Positions 38,836 to 52,800 of a stretch of DNA of 64,000 nucleotides are shown in pieces. Below the pieces are notes generated by a model. It made no database searches, was not told where the DNA came from, and saw only the letters and a program-made list of their open reading frames with translations. How positions within the stretch are numbered: the first letter of the stretch is position 1; each line of letters opens with the position of its first letter. This stretch comes from Siniperca chuatsi (lineage: Eukaryota > Chordata > Actinopteri > Centrarchiformes > Sinipercidae). The stretch spans positions 9,437,501-9,501,500 of the forward strand of contig NC_058042.1 of assembly GCF_020085105.1 (NCBI RefSeq). The letters run 5' to 3'. A program made the translations under genes and the position numbers.

Positions 38836-38984
38836 TGAAGTTTTATATGTGACTTGTCATTTATATTATCTGTCCTCCTGTCATTTCACCTAACCTGGTG
38901 GGTGTTTCATGAAGCAAGATTACCAGTTAAACCAGGCTTAATTCATTAAATCAGGTTTATTTTCCGCAGTAAAAGTCATGCATT

Positions 38985-39365
38985 CAAACTTTCACACTTA
39001 CGTAGAAGTGCAAAAATATTAGAATCAAAATATACTTAAAGTACCAAAAGTAAAAGTACTCATTAAGCAGAATGGCCCATTTCAAAGTTATGTGTAATAT
39101 TTAATTGGATTGTAATCATTGATAGATTAATGTATTCATCACTTTAATGTTGCAGCTGGTAAAAGCTGGGCTGATTTGAATTACTTTATATATCCCACTG
39201 TGTAGCTTAATCTATTATATCATGTTTTATTTGTTGATAATATTTTTGTGATAATCATCATAATCGGTAAAGTAACTAGTAACTAAATTTATCAAATAAG
39301 TGTAGTGGGGTAAAAAGTGAAATTTTTCCCTCTGAAATGTAGTGGAGCAGAAGTATAAAGTAACT
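38985..39365. mobile_element. Fragment of hAT (Tol2-like) element
   Basis: Shares 'aaaatatacttaaag', 'aaagtaactagtaacta' and 'ccctctgaaatgtagtggag' in the same order as the element at 36,971-37,569. Both termini are missing, so no duplication can be checked. Confidence 0.7.
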
Positions 39366-39929
39366 CCAGACTAACATGGTCCTGGTCAGGCTAGTTTTCA
39401 GGCTTAACCAGTGTTACAGTCAATCTGCCAGACTGAAAGTGTGTTTTCTCCAAAGTCCCTCCCTGAAGGTTCCTCTTCACATCTGCAATTCATGTCAAAT
39501 ATACCACATAAAGCTAAGTAACAAGTTTAATAAATAGCTGTATCCTCAAAGTAAGTAGCATTTTCACCATTTGTTCCTCTTTAAATGTCACTTACATAAA
39601 CTTAAAGAAACAGATACCACAGCCAGCCAGTCTGGCAGTATTTAAACTGTATTGTCACCCTGTGGAGGCTGTTATGTCACTTGTACAAACTGTAGCTAAA
39701 GTTGTACAGGGGGGAGAAAATAATGAAGAGCTTACAATGCGGTCGCCACAAGGGGGCTCAACTGTATTATAAATGAAAGGTCCAACATCCTGCAAATCCC
39801 ATCCTTTAATCCCATAGCCAAATGTTCCACCATGTTAGGTATAAACCTTTATATTAAAATCAGATCAGATTTGTGCTCAAGAGAGTTAAAAAAAAATAAA
39901 TCTAACTGGCAAGTAAAGAGAAAAGGAAA

Positions 39930-42900
39930 CTGGTTTTCTTTTGAGAAAATAATTTATTTTGGAACACAATAACCATATTTCCTCACATAATTAGATCACA
40001 CACACCACTGGTTTTCTTCAACAAAAACACCCAGTGTTCAGTATCAGAGTACATCATGTTGTGTGACTATGTGTGCTCCTTCTAGTCATCGTCACATCCC
40101 TTAACCGTCTTTTTTAGCATCAAAATGTTCGTAAACACAAAATTAAAGCCTTATAATGATTACTGCGGCGGGTTAACATTACTGTGGGCTCTCATCTACT
40201 TTCTTGGGCTGATAAGATTTCAAATGAAAAAATCCTTTTAGAGGAACACAACTCTGAGCAATATTCATCCCAATCCAAGGAGTATTTTTTTTTGGATCCG
40301 TTGACATTTAAAGTTACTAGAGAGGTTTATATTTGAATTCTTCACTTTACAAGCAACTAAACATGAGCCCACAATCTTGAGAAAACAAGATGCTTGAAGC
40401 ACTGGAGTTAGGATAAATACAGCGGAGCACATTTTCATATCAAAACAGTAAAACAACATGTCGGATCCCACACTCCATGAGAAAATTATCTTAATGTATA
40501 CGACATGTTTTGGTCTAATATACTTTCCTGTCACATTAGCATTACAATGACAAGATAATCTCTCCTGGTAGGTTATTGCCTTTATTTTCCATACCTGTTC
40601 CCTCAAATATTTGAATATACAGTATCTTTATATATTTCTTTAGCTTTTCCATTGTTAAAGTGAATAAGTTTTGGTTTTCGTCAATCAGAGGTGGTGATAT
40701 GACACAGTATACACTCATCAACACTCACTCTGATGCATTTGCACAAGAAAATAACACAATAAGACATAATAACAATACAAAATACAAAAAAATACCTCAA
40801 ATAATCAGCTAGAAAAAAACATCCAAATAATACATCCAAACCTGCATTTTTGTGCAAAGTTGGGGGAGGCAAAAATCTTAAAAAGAACATAAACGGCTCT
40901 TACTGTAGAAACTGGGTTTGTGCTGGTGTCATCAATATTCGTCAGATTTTTCTACGAGCCAGAATAAATCCAAACCACACCCGATTTTGTTGAAATGAGA
41001 GCTGTGGACAGAGTGAACCATGAACCATATAATCTCTCTGCAGGTGAATGAGTGGATGTTTGCCATGAATGACTGGCAGTTGTAGTTAGGTCTCCCTGAC
41101 AACAGATGGCAACAGTGATTTGTGGTTTGAACAATGCAGGATGACAGTCTTTAGAGGCAAAGAAAGAAGGCGGTGGCTCAGTCAGATCGACCCAAACAAC
41201 CAACACTTTAGTAAATGGATTGGGTATAGGCCATGATGTCACTCATCTACATTAAATACAGTTTTTTAAATACAGTTTGTACAGATTTAAACGTGGGAAA
41301 AAGAGGGCACTGTATCGGTACTCTGTACTGGCAGATACCCTGAGTAGAGAGTGATAAAGTTGGATCGGTGAATTCTTATTTTTAATATTAGCCAAGCCAG
41401 CATTGGTGAGATTAATACCTGGATTTCATAGTATTTGCACAGAATAATCTTCACCAAAGGAGGTTAAATTTAAGCCACTTACATCTCAAAAACCAACAGA
41501 TCTCCATAAACTGTGGTGGTGAAATTGTCCTTGAGCCAAAGAACAACCAATTTGATTTTGATAGTGATCAGAATCACTCTTACAGTGCGATTAAACTACT
41601 CAAATCTTAACCCAAACTACTATTTTAGGTCACAAATTAACTTAAAGGCTTAGTTATTCTTTAGCCATAATGTTGCAACTAACGGACACAAAGACTTTAT
41701 TCCAATTCCTCATGTTTTGTATGCAGAGTTAGTAGCATCTTTGAGTGTAAACAAAAACTGAAACATTGTTTGGCATAGACAGGTTTTCTTATAATTTCAT
41801 AGTTTTGAATATTTTGCACACTTCTATGATTGACATTGTGCGCTATTATATGAATTGTCCTGATATGCCAAACTTCCTGAAACTCAAATTAACACTACTA
41901 CTTGCAAATACTATCAAACCCAGGTCTTATAACACACAAAACTTGGCCTAAACAGCATTAGAAGAAGTGCTGTTGTCAATCACTGCATATCCCTTTATCA
42001 TTTCAAACCATCCATCTGTCTCATCACAGTGTTCAGTAGCAAGTTTTAGACTACAGATTACTTGGCTGGACTGAAAGAAGCATCCTAAGCCCTTACAACA
42101 AGTCCTCAGTTAGATTCAGGTTTTGAAAAGTCCACAGGTCCCATTATTGTAGTATGATTTCATCAAGACACATTTGAGATGGATTACAGCAATTCATTGC
42201 AGTTTTTAAATCCACCCTGCTGTGTTGCAACAGCTTTAACGCTCAGCCCAGTCAAGAAAATAAGAAATACTTTTCGATGCAGTCTTTGAAACTTGCATTA
42301 AAATTTGTCTCTTCTTTCTTGCATGCAGTGTTCTCCATCTAATTACACAATATAACAATCACCAGTGTGTTACAAACAATCCACTAAAATAAACATTTGG
42401 TTTAGCGTTGGTATCCTCTGCCCTCCTACTCATCACACCTCACAGCTCAGATTATAAGAGAAACTCTCCTTCACACTGCTGAACTTTCCCTTTAAAAACA
42501 GCACCACATTGGCCAATCAGTCATCTGCATTTTCAAAATCCGACACCACAGAATCATCTGCTGGAAAATGAAAAAGTGTACCGAGATGTTTGCACCAAAT
42601 GAAGTGTTTTACCACTCAGAGGCTAGCTAGTGGCAGGTTTGTGTCTGTGCAGTAAGAGAAGGATATCAGAGTCTTGGCTGGACCTGCAGCTGATCAAAGG
42701 CAGACGAAAGAGTAAGAGGGCTCAAAGACACGGACAACAGACAACACAGGGAACATTTGAGTCATCTAACTTTTCGTTATCATCCTCGCTCCCTCCAGTT
42801 CTTCCTCTCGGTCACAAGGAGAGCTAAACCATCAATTACCTCCATATCTGCGCTTCGACTAATGAAGGGAAGAAAAGGAAGAAGAAAAAAAAGATTGTGT

Positions 42901-43878
42901 CATACACGGTGTAAAGTGCACTGAATCAAAGTGACAGAAAGCGACCATGGGAATGTGCATGGATCCCATCTGGGGTTGATCCCTGGTCATGTCTGGTAAG
43001 CACTGAACACTTTCATTTCAAATGCCAAACATAAGTGCTAGGAGGTTCTTTATGAGCTGGAAATAATGTGTAAAACCCCACCATAATACTTAATTTTTCT
43101 ACTGTACATTTTCTACAAACAACAGAGCAACAGTTCACCCAAAAGAACGGAAATTATGAGGGCCAACAGACCATGAACAGAGAATTTGGATCACACCTAC
43201 CAAACACAAAGATCAAGTGTTCCGTCACGGGTCTTTAACTCTTGTTCGACACAGGTGCACACAGACATACACACTACATCTGTGAGTTACATACATACTA
43301 CAAAGACGCTGTGTTGGTTAAGACAGCAGACTAGGCTATATGGCCTTGGCGGTGATAAGCAGTGAGCTTCTTACAGGTGCAGTAAATGGGCACCGACTGC
43401 AGCACAGTCCTTGTTTACTGTAATAGGAGGCTTCATGTGTGCTCTTGTTTTTCACTGGACTACTCTAAAGTGGTGCTCTCACTTTCCTTTCAATACCAAC
43501 TTGACTTCATCTCTCGTCATATTTGGTCAACGCCTCCATTAGCCAAGGGTCATTGTTGTGTACATGAAGAGAAACAAAATGTCCCTGCTCTGAATTCAAA
43601 GTCTTTGCAACGGAAAAGAGCACAAAGGCAGTTAGTTGTTTTTGTTCCTTCACATACTGTAAGGTGATGGTGATTACAAAGGGGAACTGTGGTGAAGGCG
43701 TGGAGACATGTGTGACCGGGAAGTGTGGGTTGGGAGCGGTGAGTAGCACCAGAGGAGAAGGCAGAGAAGAGAGAGCAGTTTAAGGTTTAGTTCAGGTGTC
43801 TCCTCAGCGCTGGGACAGTGGGAGGGTGGAGAGGTGAGAGGGAAGAGAAAGAGTGGGAGACATACAGAGGTCAGACGT
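39930..43878 (-). other. abhd2: Probable long 3' UTR of abhd2
   Basis: Nearly 4 kb of unique-looking, mobile-element-poor sequence follows the abhd2 stop on the minus strand. A candidate poly(A) signal (minus AATAAA, plus-strand TTTATT at 39,954-39,959) lies at its far end, close to the rlbp1 tail. Several other AATAAA matches occur inside, so shorter forms are possible. The low repeat density compared with flanks is the main argument. No independent gene was seen on either strand. Confidence 0.4.
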
Positions 43879-46800
43879 TTAAGCTTTGCCCTCTGCGCAG
43901 GAACTCTCACTCAGGTGGGCACTTTGGCATGGCGGTTTCTGTTTCTCCCACTGGCACATGGCATTGGCGTAACCCACGATCACTTTGTCCATCCAGGTGA
44001 GGGGCTGGGGGAAAAGCACCGCACCTTCGAAGAAGCCCAGGTGGCCTCCATGTAGCGTCAGGGAAAAGATCACATTTGGCTTCTTTGCTAAAGGATGACA
44101 CAGTATACAGTAATTAGGCTTCCGTACTCTGGACAGTCTATCATCAGTATCTGAAAACCAACACTGGACACATGTCGAAATATGGGCTAGCCAGGAATTA
44201 TTTTATGCCTGTTATAGATAGCGAGGGTGTGTTTGAATGGTCAAACAGATAACAGCATGACTCAGGCTCTGGCAGGTATATTTAAGTGGCAACTACCCCA
44301 GCTGAAAGTTTGAGCCAATCAATAACTTGGTAAATATGCAGTTTCTCTAATGGCCACCAGGAAAACTGAGCTCTCTTGAATTACAAAATCAGTAGATGTT
44401 TTCCAAACATTAGGCTCTGAGTGCTTAATTTAATTACTCCAATGTGTAACTTGATGATTTGATGATTGGTGATTTTGAAAACTGGTTTGCCTGGTCTCTC
44501 AGGTTGCTACAATATGGCCAAAAGTATGTGGACGCACCTGTCAATGCCCTTGTGCACAAAACAAGGTCGATAAAGAAATGGAGGTTATATTTTTGTGTAG
44601 AAGAACTTGGCTGGTCTGCACAGAGCCCTGACCTCAACCCCATCAAACTCTTTTAAGTTGAACTGAAACGTAGACTTAGTGACTATTCACTAATGCTCTT
44701 GCAGCTGAATGGGAGAAAATGCCTGCAGCCAGGTTCCAAAATGTTGTGGAAAGCCTCCCAGAGGAGTGCAGGCTGTTATAGCAGCTCATGGTTTTAGGAT
44801 GAGATGTTCAACAATCATATGTATGTGTGTGTAATGTTCAGGTCTCCACATGCTTTTGGCCATGTAGTGTAATCACTAACACCTGACAAGACATGATTGA
44901 GTGCAACACCTACACGCCAGGTTTCAAAACTCTCCTTAAGAGATCTATGGGTGTTGACAGACGCTACATCTGTGTATTTTCACAGTCTATAAAAATGGCA
45001 AGAGGTAGCGAGTCCATTCATACTGATTTTATTTCATTCACAATAAATAAACCCTGAACTCAAAGTAGATCATCTCCACACTGCAGATAAACCACTGGCT
45101 TCTTTCTGATTGACATATGAACCTATGCAGAGTGCTGCAGCTGTGGTCAACCAGGCAGACTGGTTTCCTGAAAAGGATTGGCCTGGATCTTTTAATTCTC
45201 CTGCTCTTATCTGGGTTAGTGGGGGAGCCTGATGTGGCTGACTAGGGCTTTCACCACTGTGCACTATTCATGAAAGCTGCTGTGCTGCCCTGGGACAACT
45301 GAGTGCTTGTCCAGACCCGGAGCCACTGTTTCACCGGGCGCTGAGTGACAGGTGGGAACAGAACGGTCTGGGGAATGGCTCGTACTAAAAAGAGACGTTC
45401 AAACCTGTTGCAGCAGTTATACTTTTTAACCTTTACCTAACATCGTATCACAGGATGTGATACGTTCAGTATATTAATGCAATAAAGAAACAATAACCTA
45501 TGAACACTACTAAATCAGAAGTGAGTATACCTTGTTTAAGCATTCTTAGACCAAATACTGTATAACACTAATAGTAAGCTGTAAACTCTTCTTATCAAAC
45601 GTTTTACAGATAATTACAGCACCAACACAGCAAGTGCATTTCTGTTGAGCACTTTCCTGGTAGTCGTGTGTGTGAGTCACTGTATCACATTTTAGGGCAA
45701 AGGGGCAGCTGATCCTTTTTTCAGTGTTGTTTCAAGTGTTGCTCTCTAGAGACACGTCGGATAGAGTCGCATGTACTTCCAGTCAGGACTCATCCACCCA
45801 CACACGCACACACACTTACATTAGAGATTTTCCTTTTCCAAAATAGTTAAAGTGGTCAGTAAGTTTAAATATAGCACAGGCTGAGGAGAAGGGAAGCTTG
45901 ATAGACACTATGTGGTGTGGAAGCAGTCAAAGAGAAGATTGCCTCTTGTTGTTTATAATATCAGGTTCAAACACCTGGGACCCATTCCAGGATACAATAT
46001 TTGATGTTGGGAACCTGTGAAGCAGTTAATGTCACTTTAAACAGATAGACAGAGGGATGTGTGTGTGTGTGTGTTTAAGTGAGTGTTACAGCTGCTGTAA
46101 CACACCTAAAAGGCATTACTCAGACTTGACCTCTGTGTGCCACTCCCTGTCCTGTTCAGGGTGCGGAGCCAACTCATCAGAAGGCCTTTTGAAATTGCTG
46201 ACATGTTTTTTGAAAGCCAAATCTGGGATGTCAACTGCAGCCATTCGTCAGACAGGACAAGCCTGTTGTATTAAAAAACCATTGACTCAATAGAGGATCA
46301 ACTGCAAATATGTGCCACGATCTGTCTGCAGGTACATCTACTACTTCACAAACTCAAGTACAGAGCTGCACTTTATTAAGCCAAGCACAGACCATTATTG
46401 TCATTTTTTTTTAGAAATCTGGGATTTGTCTGCAGTACTAAATATTCAGCATAATTGAGTATTAGTATTTTTTCAGATTGTCAATGTTATTCAAAATCTG
46501 ATTATAAAAATACCACATGCATTACAAAATTATGTACCTGTTTTTTAATTTTAGAATAACTTTTAGTAACTCTGATCTGCAGCATATTCTGCAGCTTTGA
46601 GCATTTTCTCCCCTTTTTTTCTTCACTTTTTTATTAGTGGAAGCACATTCTGAGTTGTCCTTGCAAAAAAAAAGGACTTTTCTCTGAGCTGCATTGACCA
46701 GCATTTTCTTGCCACATGAGACAGAGCTACCTTTTATTTTTGTGAAAATCCATTTAAAAACAAACCAATACATCTGGGTATTGCTCATTTTAGCTGGTTT

Positions 46801-49800
46801 TAAACTAAGACACATATTTAGGTGTGTCCTTCAAGGTCATTACTTTGGCTTAGGGATTTTTTGACATCTGTTGCAGCCACAGCATGGCAACAACAAGCCC
46901 ACTGCCTCACTCACTGTTTGTCCCTATTACTGAAATGCGAGTAGAATCATATGAAATATACAACATTCAGTGTTCATGTTACCAAGTAAATGGCCAATAA
47001 AAGATCATAAGAATCTCTAAAAAAGTGTATTTTATGGTTGCTAAGGTAAACATGGTTAAAATAGCTTGTGAAGCTTTTTTAAACACTAGGGTTTAGTACT
47101 GCTGCTGTTGTCATTACACGTGTTGTTAGTTACCTGCTAGTGTGCGAGGGATGGTGAGCAGTGAGTCATGAACCAGAGGATCATCTGCAGAGTTCACTAG
47201 CAGCAACGGCACCTTTACCTGGAAATAAAAACCCATACATCAAACAAATACACAAACAGACCAAAAAGAGAAACATAATATGAGATGATGTGAGGTGTAT
47301 GCAGAAGCAGATCTTACATTGTCAATATAATGTACACAACTCTCCTTCTCATAGTACTCTTTGAGAGAGCTGTGGCCATGGAATTTTCTGTTGAAACCCA
47401 AAGAAAGGAAGCGTCATTAAATAATCCCACTTCACAAATAGATATTTGATATTCTCACCATTGACAAATGGATGAACATTACTGTAAGAGCCAGGTAAAA
47501 ATACAGATAAGGAGATTGAAGAACAGAGCTGCAATCTCCTACATTAAAGCTACAATGAGAGCTGTGACTTTCATATAACCTGTTTCTTCACATACCTCAT
47601 GATGTTGTCATCAATCTGCATGAGGGACGTCGCTGTGTATAGCCGACTAAAATCTGCATCTATCATTTTAACTGAGCTTCCCCCAAACAGACTGTGCCTG
47701 TAACATGCAAAAAATACATTGGTACATACACACACACACACAAACATTATTCATAATACATGTTGAAATCAATCACTGCTCTGTGTGCAGTAAACCACTA
47801 GTGGTGCAATGCAGTAAGGGACTGTCCGAAAATTATTGGGGTGGAAGAGGGGGGCTGAACGTTTATAAAAGCAAGACCGTCCACAGTGTTATTAATATTT
47901 TATTTGGACCCTCCCCTTGAAGATTAGCCTCCGACCAGTATCTCCAAATAATATAACAGTATTGGTATAACACGATTCACAACTAATTTAATTAATAATT
48001 AAAAGAGGCAAAGCAAAAATAATTTAAGATGGTGTATCCTGTGTAAACTTAACTAGGCTTGGGTGGTCATACATTCCTGACATTTCATCGGGTATCAGAT
48101 CTTTGATGTAACTGATCTGCCTCTACAGTCCAATATAATCTCAAAATGACTGCGATCAAGATGCACTGAAATCCTCTGTGCGTCTACACGGTGAGTAGTT
48201 TTTATGTGAAAGCGTTTAGAGAATTGACAAACCATGTTGTCTGCGAAGTTAGACTACCGTCTTTGGCAAACACCAGAAAACAGCTATGTAAAGATAAACA
48301 ACATGTGGATAGAACTTCACAGTAATGAAAAGCTATATGGAAACAATTTGGACTGCATCCGCAGGACCAACAGTGATACCTGTGTGAGAGGATGATTTTC
48401 TTCATGTTGTCAGCCATGAGAAAGTTATAGAAGCGTCTGAACTGGTCCCACTGTAGGAATGTTTCCTGGGCCCTGAGAGATAAAGACAAACACACAGGAA
48501 GTTAGCTTTGTGCAGCCTGTCTGCATTCCAAACAACACACTAAATGTCCTGTGTAATCCACTGGACAAAGAGTCACGCTGGTGGAGAGTAGCAATGGTGT
48601 TAGGCATTAACATGCAGCTCACGAACAGAGACAGGCTAAACAAACACAACCACTAAAGATATTTAACCAATAACAGACCATTAGATAAAATGTTTTTCAT
48701 TTCCCTTTTGACATTTCAATACAAGTTGAGATCATAGACAACTGTAACAATAATCAAAAGTATGATTTATTAATCCATCCCACATTATTGGTGGAAAAGA
48801 TGGATCCACAGCTCTCAAGGAACAGAAGGGCCAGCTTAGGTTTGGACATAGATTTGAAAGGAGAATTCATTAAAAGGGAAAAAAACTGCAAATCCAATTT
48901 CACAAAAAGGCCAGTCTCTAAAACACACCCTTCCATTTTAACAGACCCAGCCTGTCATGTTTGCCAAGAGACGCTGGCTGCATATCAAACAGAAGGTGTG
49001 GCTCAGTCCAACTTGAACACAGGGTGCAGAGTCCACTCATAACATAAACTGCTCTTTTAATACTCCTCTAAACAAATGAAAAGGATTTAGGCAAAGATGC
49101 ATAATATAGACACACAGTCTGAACACACACAAACCCTCCGCTCTACCAAGTTAGAGCAAACTGTGGAAAAAATTACCAGATGAATCAGTGCAGAGCAGTA
49201 AACAAGTTTTTACGAGTCTGTCTTGTCAGTTGTGTTTGAAAAAAGGTCTTCAAAAAGACAAAGGAGTGCTATTTATCAAAGAATAAAATAGTAAATAGAA
49301 TAGCTGAATGATTAAACAGCTGACAAAAGGTGCTTGGTAGACCCACGACTAAACGCGGGATTATACTGTATTATGCTAGCACTAATCATTTTGTGGCATT
49401 ATGCTGAGCTTCATTTATATTTACAAATGTGTGCACATCAAGTGCTGGTGTTATAAAGGGTCTTTGATGATACAATGCATTTTAATTAAGAGATGAGAGG
49501 ACAACCCACCTGAGGGCGCTGTACCCCTGACAGACGCTGACGCAACACAGCACTCGCTCCTGGTTCGCCCTGTTCTCGCCCAGGAACTTGCATACAATGT
49601 TTCCACCCAGACTGAAGCCCACCACGATCAGCTGGGTCTGAGGATACGTCCGCTTAATGTAGCCGACCATAGATGCAAACTCCCACGTGCACCCTGCAAG
49701 GGAAACAGTACAGTTACCAATCAATGCATGACACCTCTATAGGCCGAGAGTTTTTCTCTGCTCAGCAGTTCCAGCTGAAGGTGCCTTTAGTTCAAGGTAT

Positions 49801-52800
49801 TAAATTTGTCTCTATCAGACCTTTTAAATAAGCTCAGTTCTGAAATCTCTTCTTATCTCTTATTCTGGGAGCTTTAGTAGCTCATATAACCTTTTAGCGT
49901 TTACCTTGAAATGATGTTATACCGAGATTTGTCTAAATGAAGGAAAATTGTGATATTAAAATACCTTTAACTAAACCAGATTACATCAAAATGTAAATGT
50001 ACTAAAGGATATCATTTGTAAAAAAACAAAACAAAAAAAAAAACACTAATATTTTAACTGTGCTCACTGCTATGAGAATGGCTTCTGGCCAGAGCTTCAT
50101 AAGCCTCAACCGCACCTGACAATTGGATGATTGGATGAGAGCTGCAGACTGAGTCAAAAATGATGATGCAGTATTACTGATCATCAGACCAAATCAAATC
50201 CTTTTTTTTCCCTCATTTTAAAAAGTGTGGTATCATTCCTAGATACTCCTAATATGAATAAGTGATTCTGATGCGACAGTTTCATCTCTCAGGAAAATAA
50301 AACTCAGGTCAGCTCCTTGGTCTCACCATAGGTAAACATGCGTGGAGAGGTGAGCTCGATGTTGGGAAGCGCTCCTAGGTGGTTCAGCACAGCACAGCGG
50401 TAACCTTCCTTCTGGGCATAATCCACAAAGGTTCGGATGTAATGCTTCTCACTATGGTTACCAATACCAGGGCATATCACCATGGTGATGTCATCTGGTG
50501 AAACAGGCAGATGGATTGGAGAGATATTCACAAGAGACAAATATGTAAGCACAGATAAGAAGGAGAGTATGTCACTCACCTAAATAGCACATCACTATAT
50601 TAAAAAAGGAGCAGGGCAAAGCACTGCAGCCGATCCAAAACAAAGGATTAGGCTGTTTGTCTGTCAAATATAGCTTTAGCAAAACAGATTGGAAATAGTA
50701 ACACTACTTTTTTGGGAATCAAATGTCACGTGAGTCTTAAGCTTTCTGAGAGGATCACGAGATCAAAGTTGAGGTGGTAGGATCAGGGTTCAGCTGAGGC
50801 ATTCAAAGAAAGGAATCCATCTTTAAAACTGCCCTCACACAACTGCATTACAAACATGTTATGCCTCATTTAGAGATCAATAACTTAAGAGAGTCGTTTG
50901 TATTCTCATAGCTGAACTGGAAAACCTGACAAAAATATACCCAACCTCTATCCCTTGAATTGGATAAGGAAAAACTCATGAACAGACAAGACAAAAGTTA
51001 CAGTCGTAGAATTACCATACAAAGAAACAGAATTACAATATACAACTAAGAACTACAAAATATGAGATTTCTATGTTTGGCATGTTAGTAAAGAGCCAAT
51101 TAGCCATCGGCTAATAAGTATTGTCCAAATAGCAGCAACCAACAAAAACAAAATGTTGGTAAAGAAAAAGTAGATCTTGATAAAATGCATCACCTCCTGT
51201 CCGATGGTCCCCCTGTGGCTCAAAGAGGTCAAAGGTCGCAGTGGCCCCATCCTGCATGGGTAAGTACTTCCTTATTCCACAGGGGTGAGGTGAGCTCACC
51301 CGACCAAGTTTACCATACAGTGCCGTCTGGAGGTGACCACTCTTACCCCACAGTAAGGGAGGAATGTACCTGGAAAACACAAAATTGGACCCTTATTAAA
51401 TTTGGTCTAGAAATATGAGCTCATTCTACTAATGCACTCGATAAGAGCACAAGGTTAGTGCCCGGAAAATAACATTAACACAATGTTATTCCTGATCAAA
51501 TACATTTACATTGGTGGTTTATGACGCAGACATGAACATTCTGGCACATAGTTTGCATACAAAGTCACATTTCTGTTGCAGCTTTTGAGATATTGCTTCT
51601 GCTCCCAACTGACAATGTTAAACATCAGTCTGTTGCTATGTTTTGATAAGTCATGCTGAGCATGTGTACTTGAATTCCAGTGACACCTCTGTAGGAGTTA
51701 ACTGTGTAGGAGACGAGTCTTTGGATTACGTAATATTCCTGTGAAATAGTTGAAATAGTGTGCCTTGTGCTGTGCATTATCATGAATCATGATCTTATTT
51801 CCACGCTGAGACCAAAAGAATATCAACAACTTGACAGGAAATCCCTTTTAGGTGCTGTTATTTTCAGCTGCCTATTCTATCATATAATGGAAATCCACAT
51901 CAATGCAACATTATAATCATGGCTCATAATAAGAGCTACGGGGATAACAGCCAAAACAACTATTTGTCTGTGAAGAAATGAATGTTCAGCTCATGTGACA
52001 CTGTCATTCAGTACAGAGAGTTTTTGAACTATTCAAGGGGGAGCTTAGAGACATTGTAGTTCACAGGTTCAGTTAGAGACAAACCAGACTCCAACAGTGT
52101 TTGGAAATGACAAATAAGCAAACATTTGATTGCCTCTTTCTCACTTTCCTTCAATTATATAACATCCTATCTGGAATCTTGCTTGTTAGACTTGCTGAAA
52201 ATGAAGTGAAGAGTGGGCCATCTTGGAGGAGATGAGATAAACAAGATCAGCTGCAAACTTGGGCACAGATGCGACGTGGACACTAGTTGTGTATACAATA
52301 CATATACCAAATCACAGAGACAGTAAGTAGCTGTAAAAAGCAAATGGTTCAATTACATCAACAGTTACACAAGCCCTTCAACCTTGCATTGCCTCATCTC
52401 TTACTGTGGCTCCAACAATTACTGCACCTAGAAAACACACTCTTACATAAGAGGACTGTCATCAAAAAGCAGACTACTTCCATTTGGTGATAATGTAATC
52501 CCCTCCAGCATGCACTGTAAGGGTAGTTAAAGCTTAACCACACATTTCTAGAAGGTACTCTGCAGGCTTAATCTATGACTACAAGAAGAGGATAACCTCA
52601 TTGTTGTTATGTGGCTAGGAGGATAAGCACAATGCCAGGTTAGTTGAGTCCATCAATGGCAAGCAACAGACAACTTAAAACACAATCAGCTTTTTTGCTG
52701 TGTTGGAATTTTTTTCTGTAATGGATACAGTGTGGAAAAATCCTTATTAATAGGCCTAATTAATATTTTTTTTTACACATATAACTGAGGTGTTTTACTT

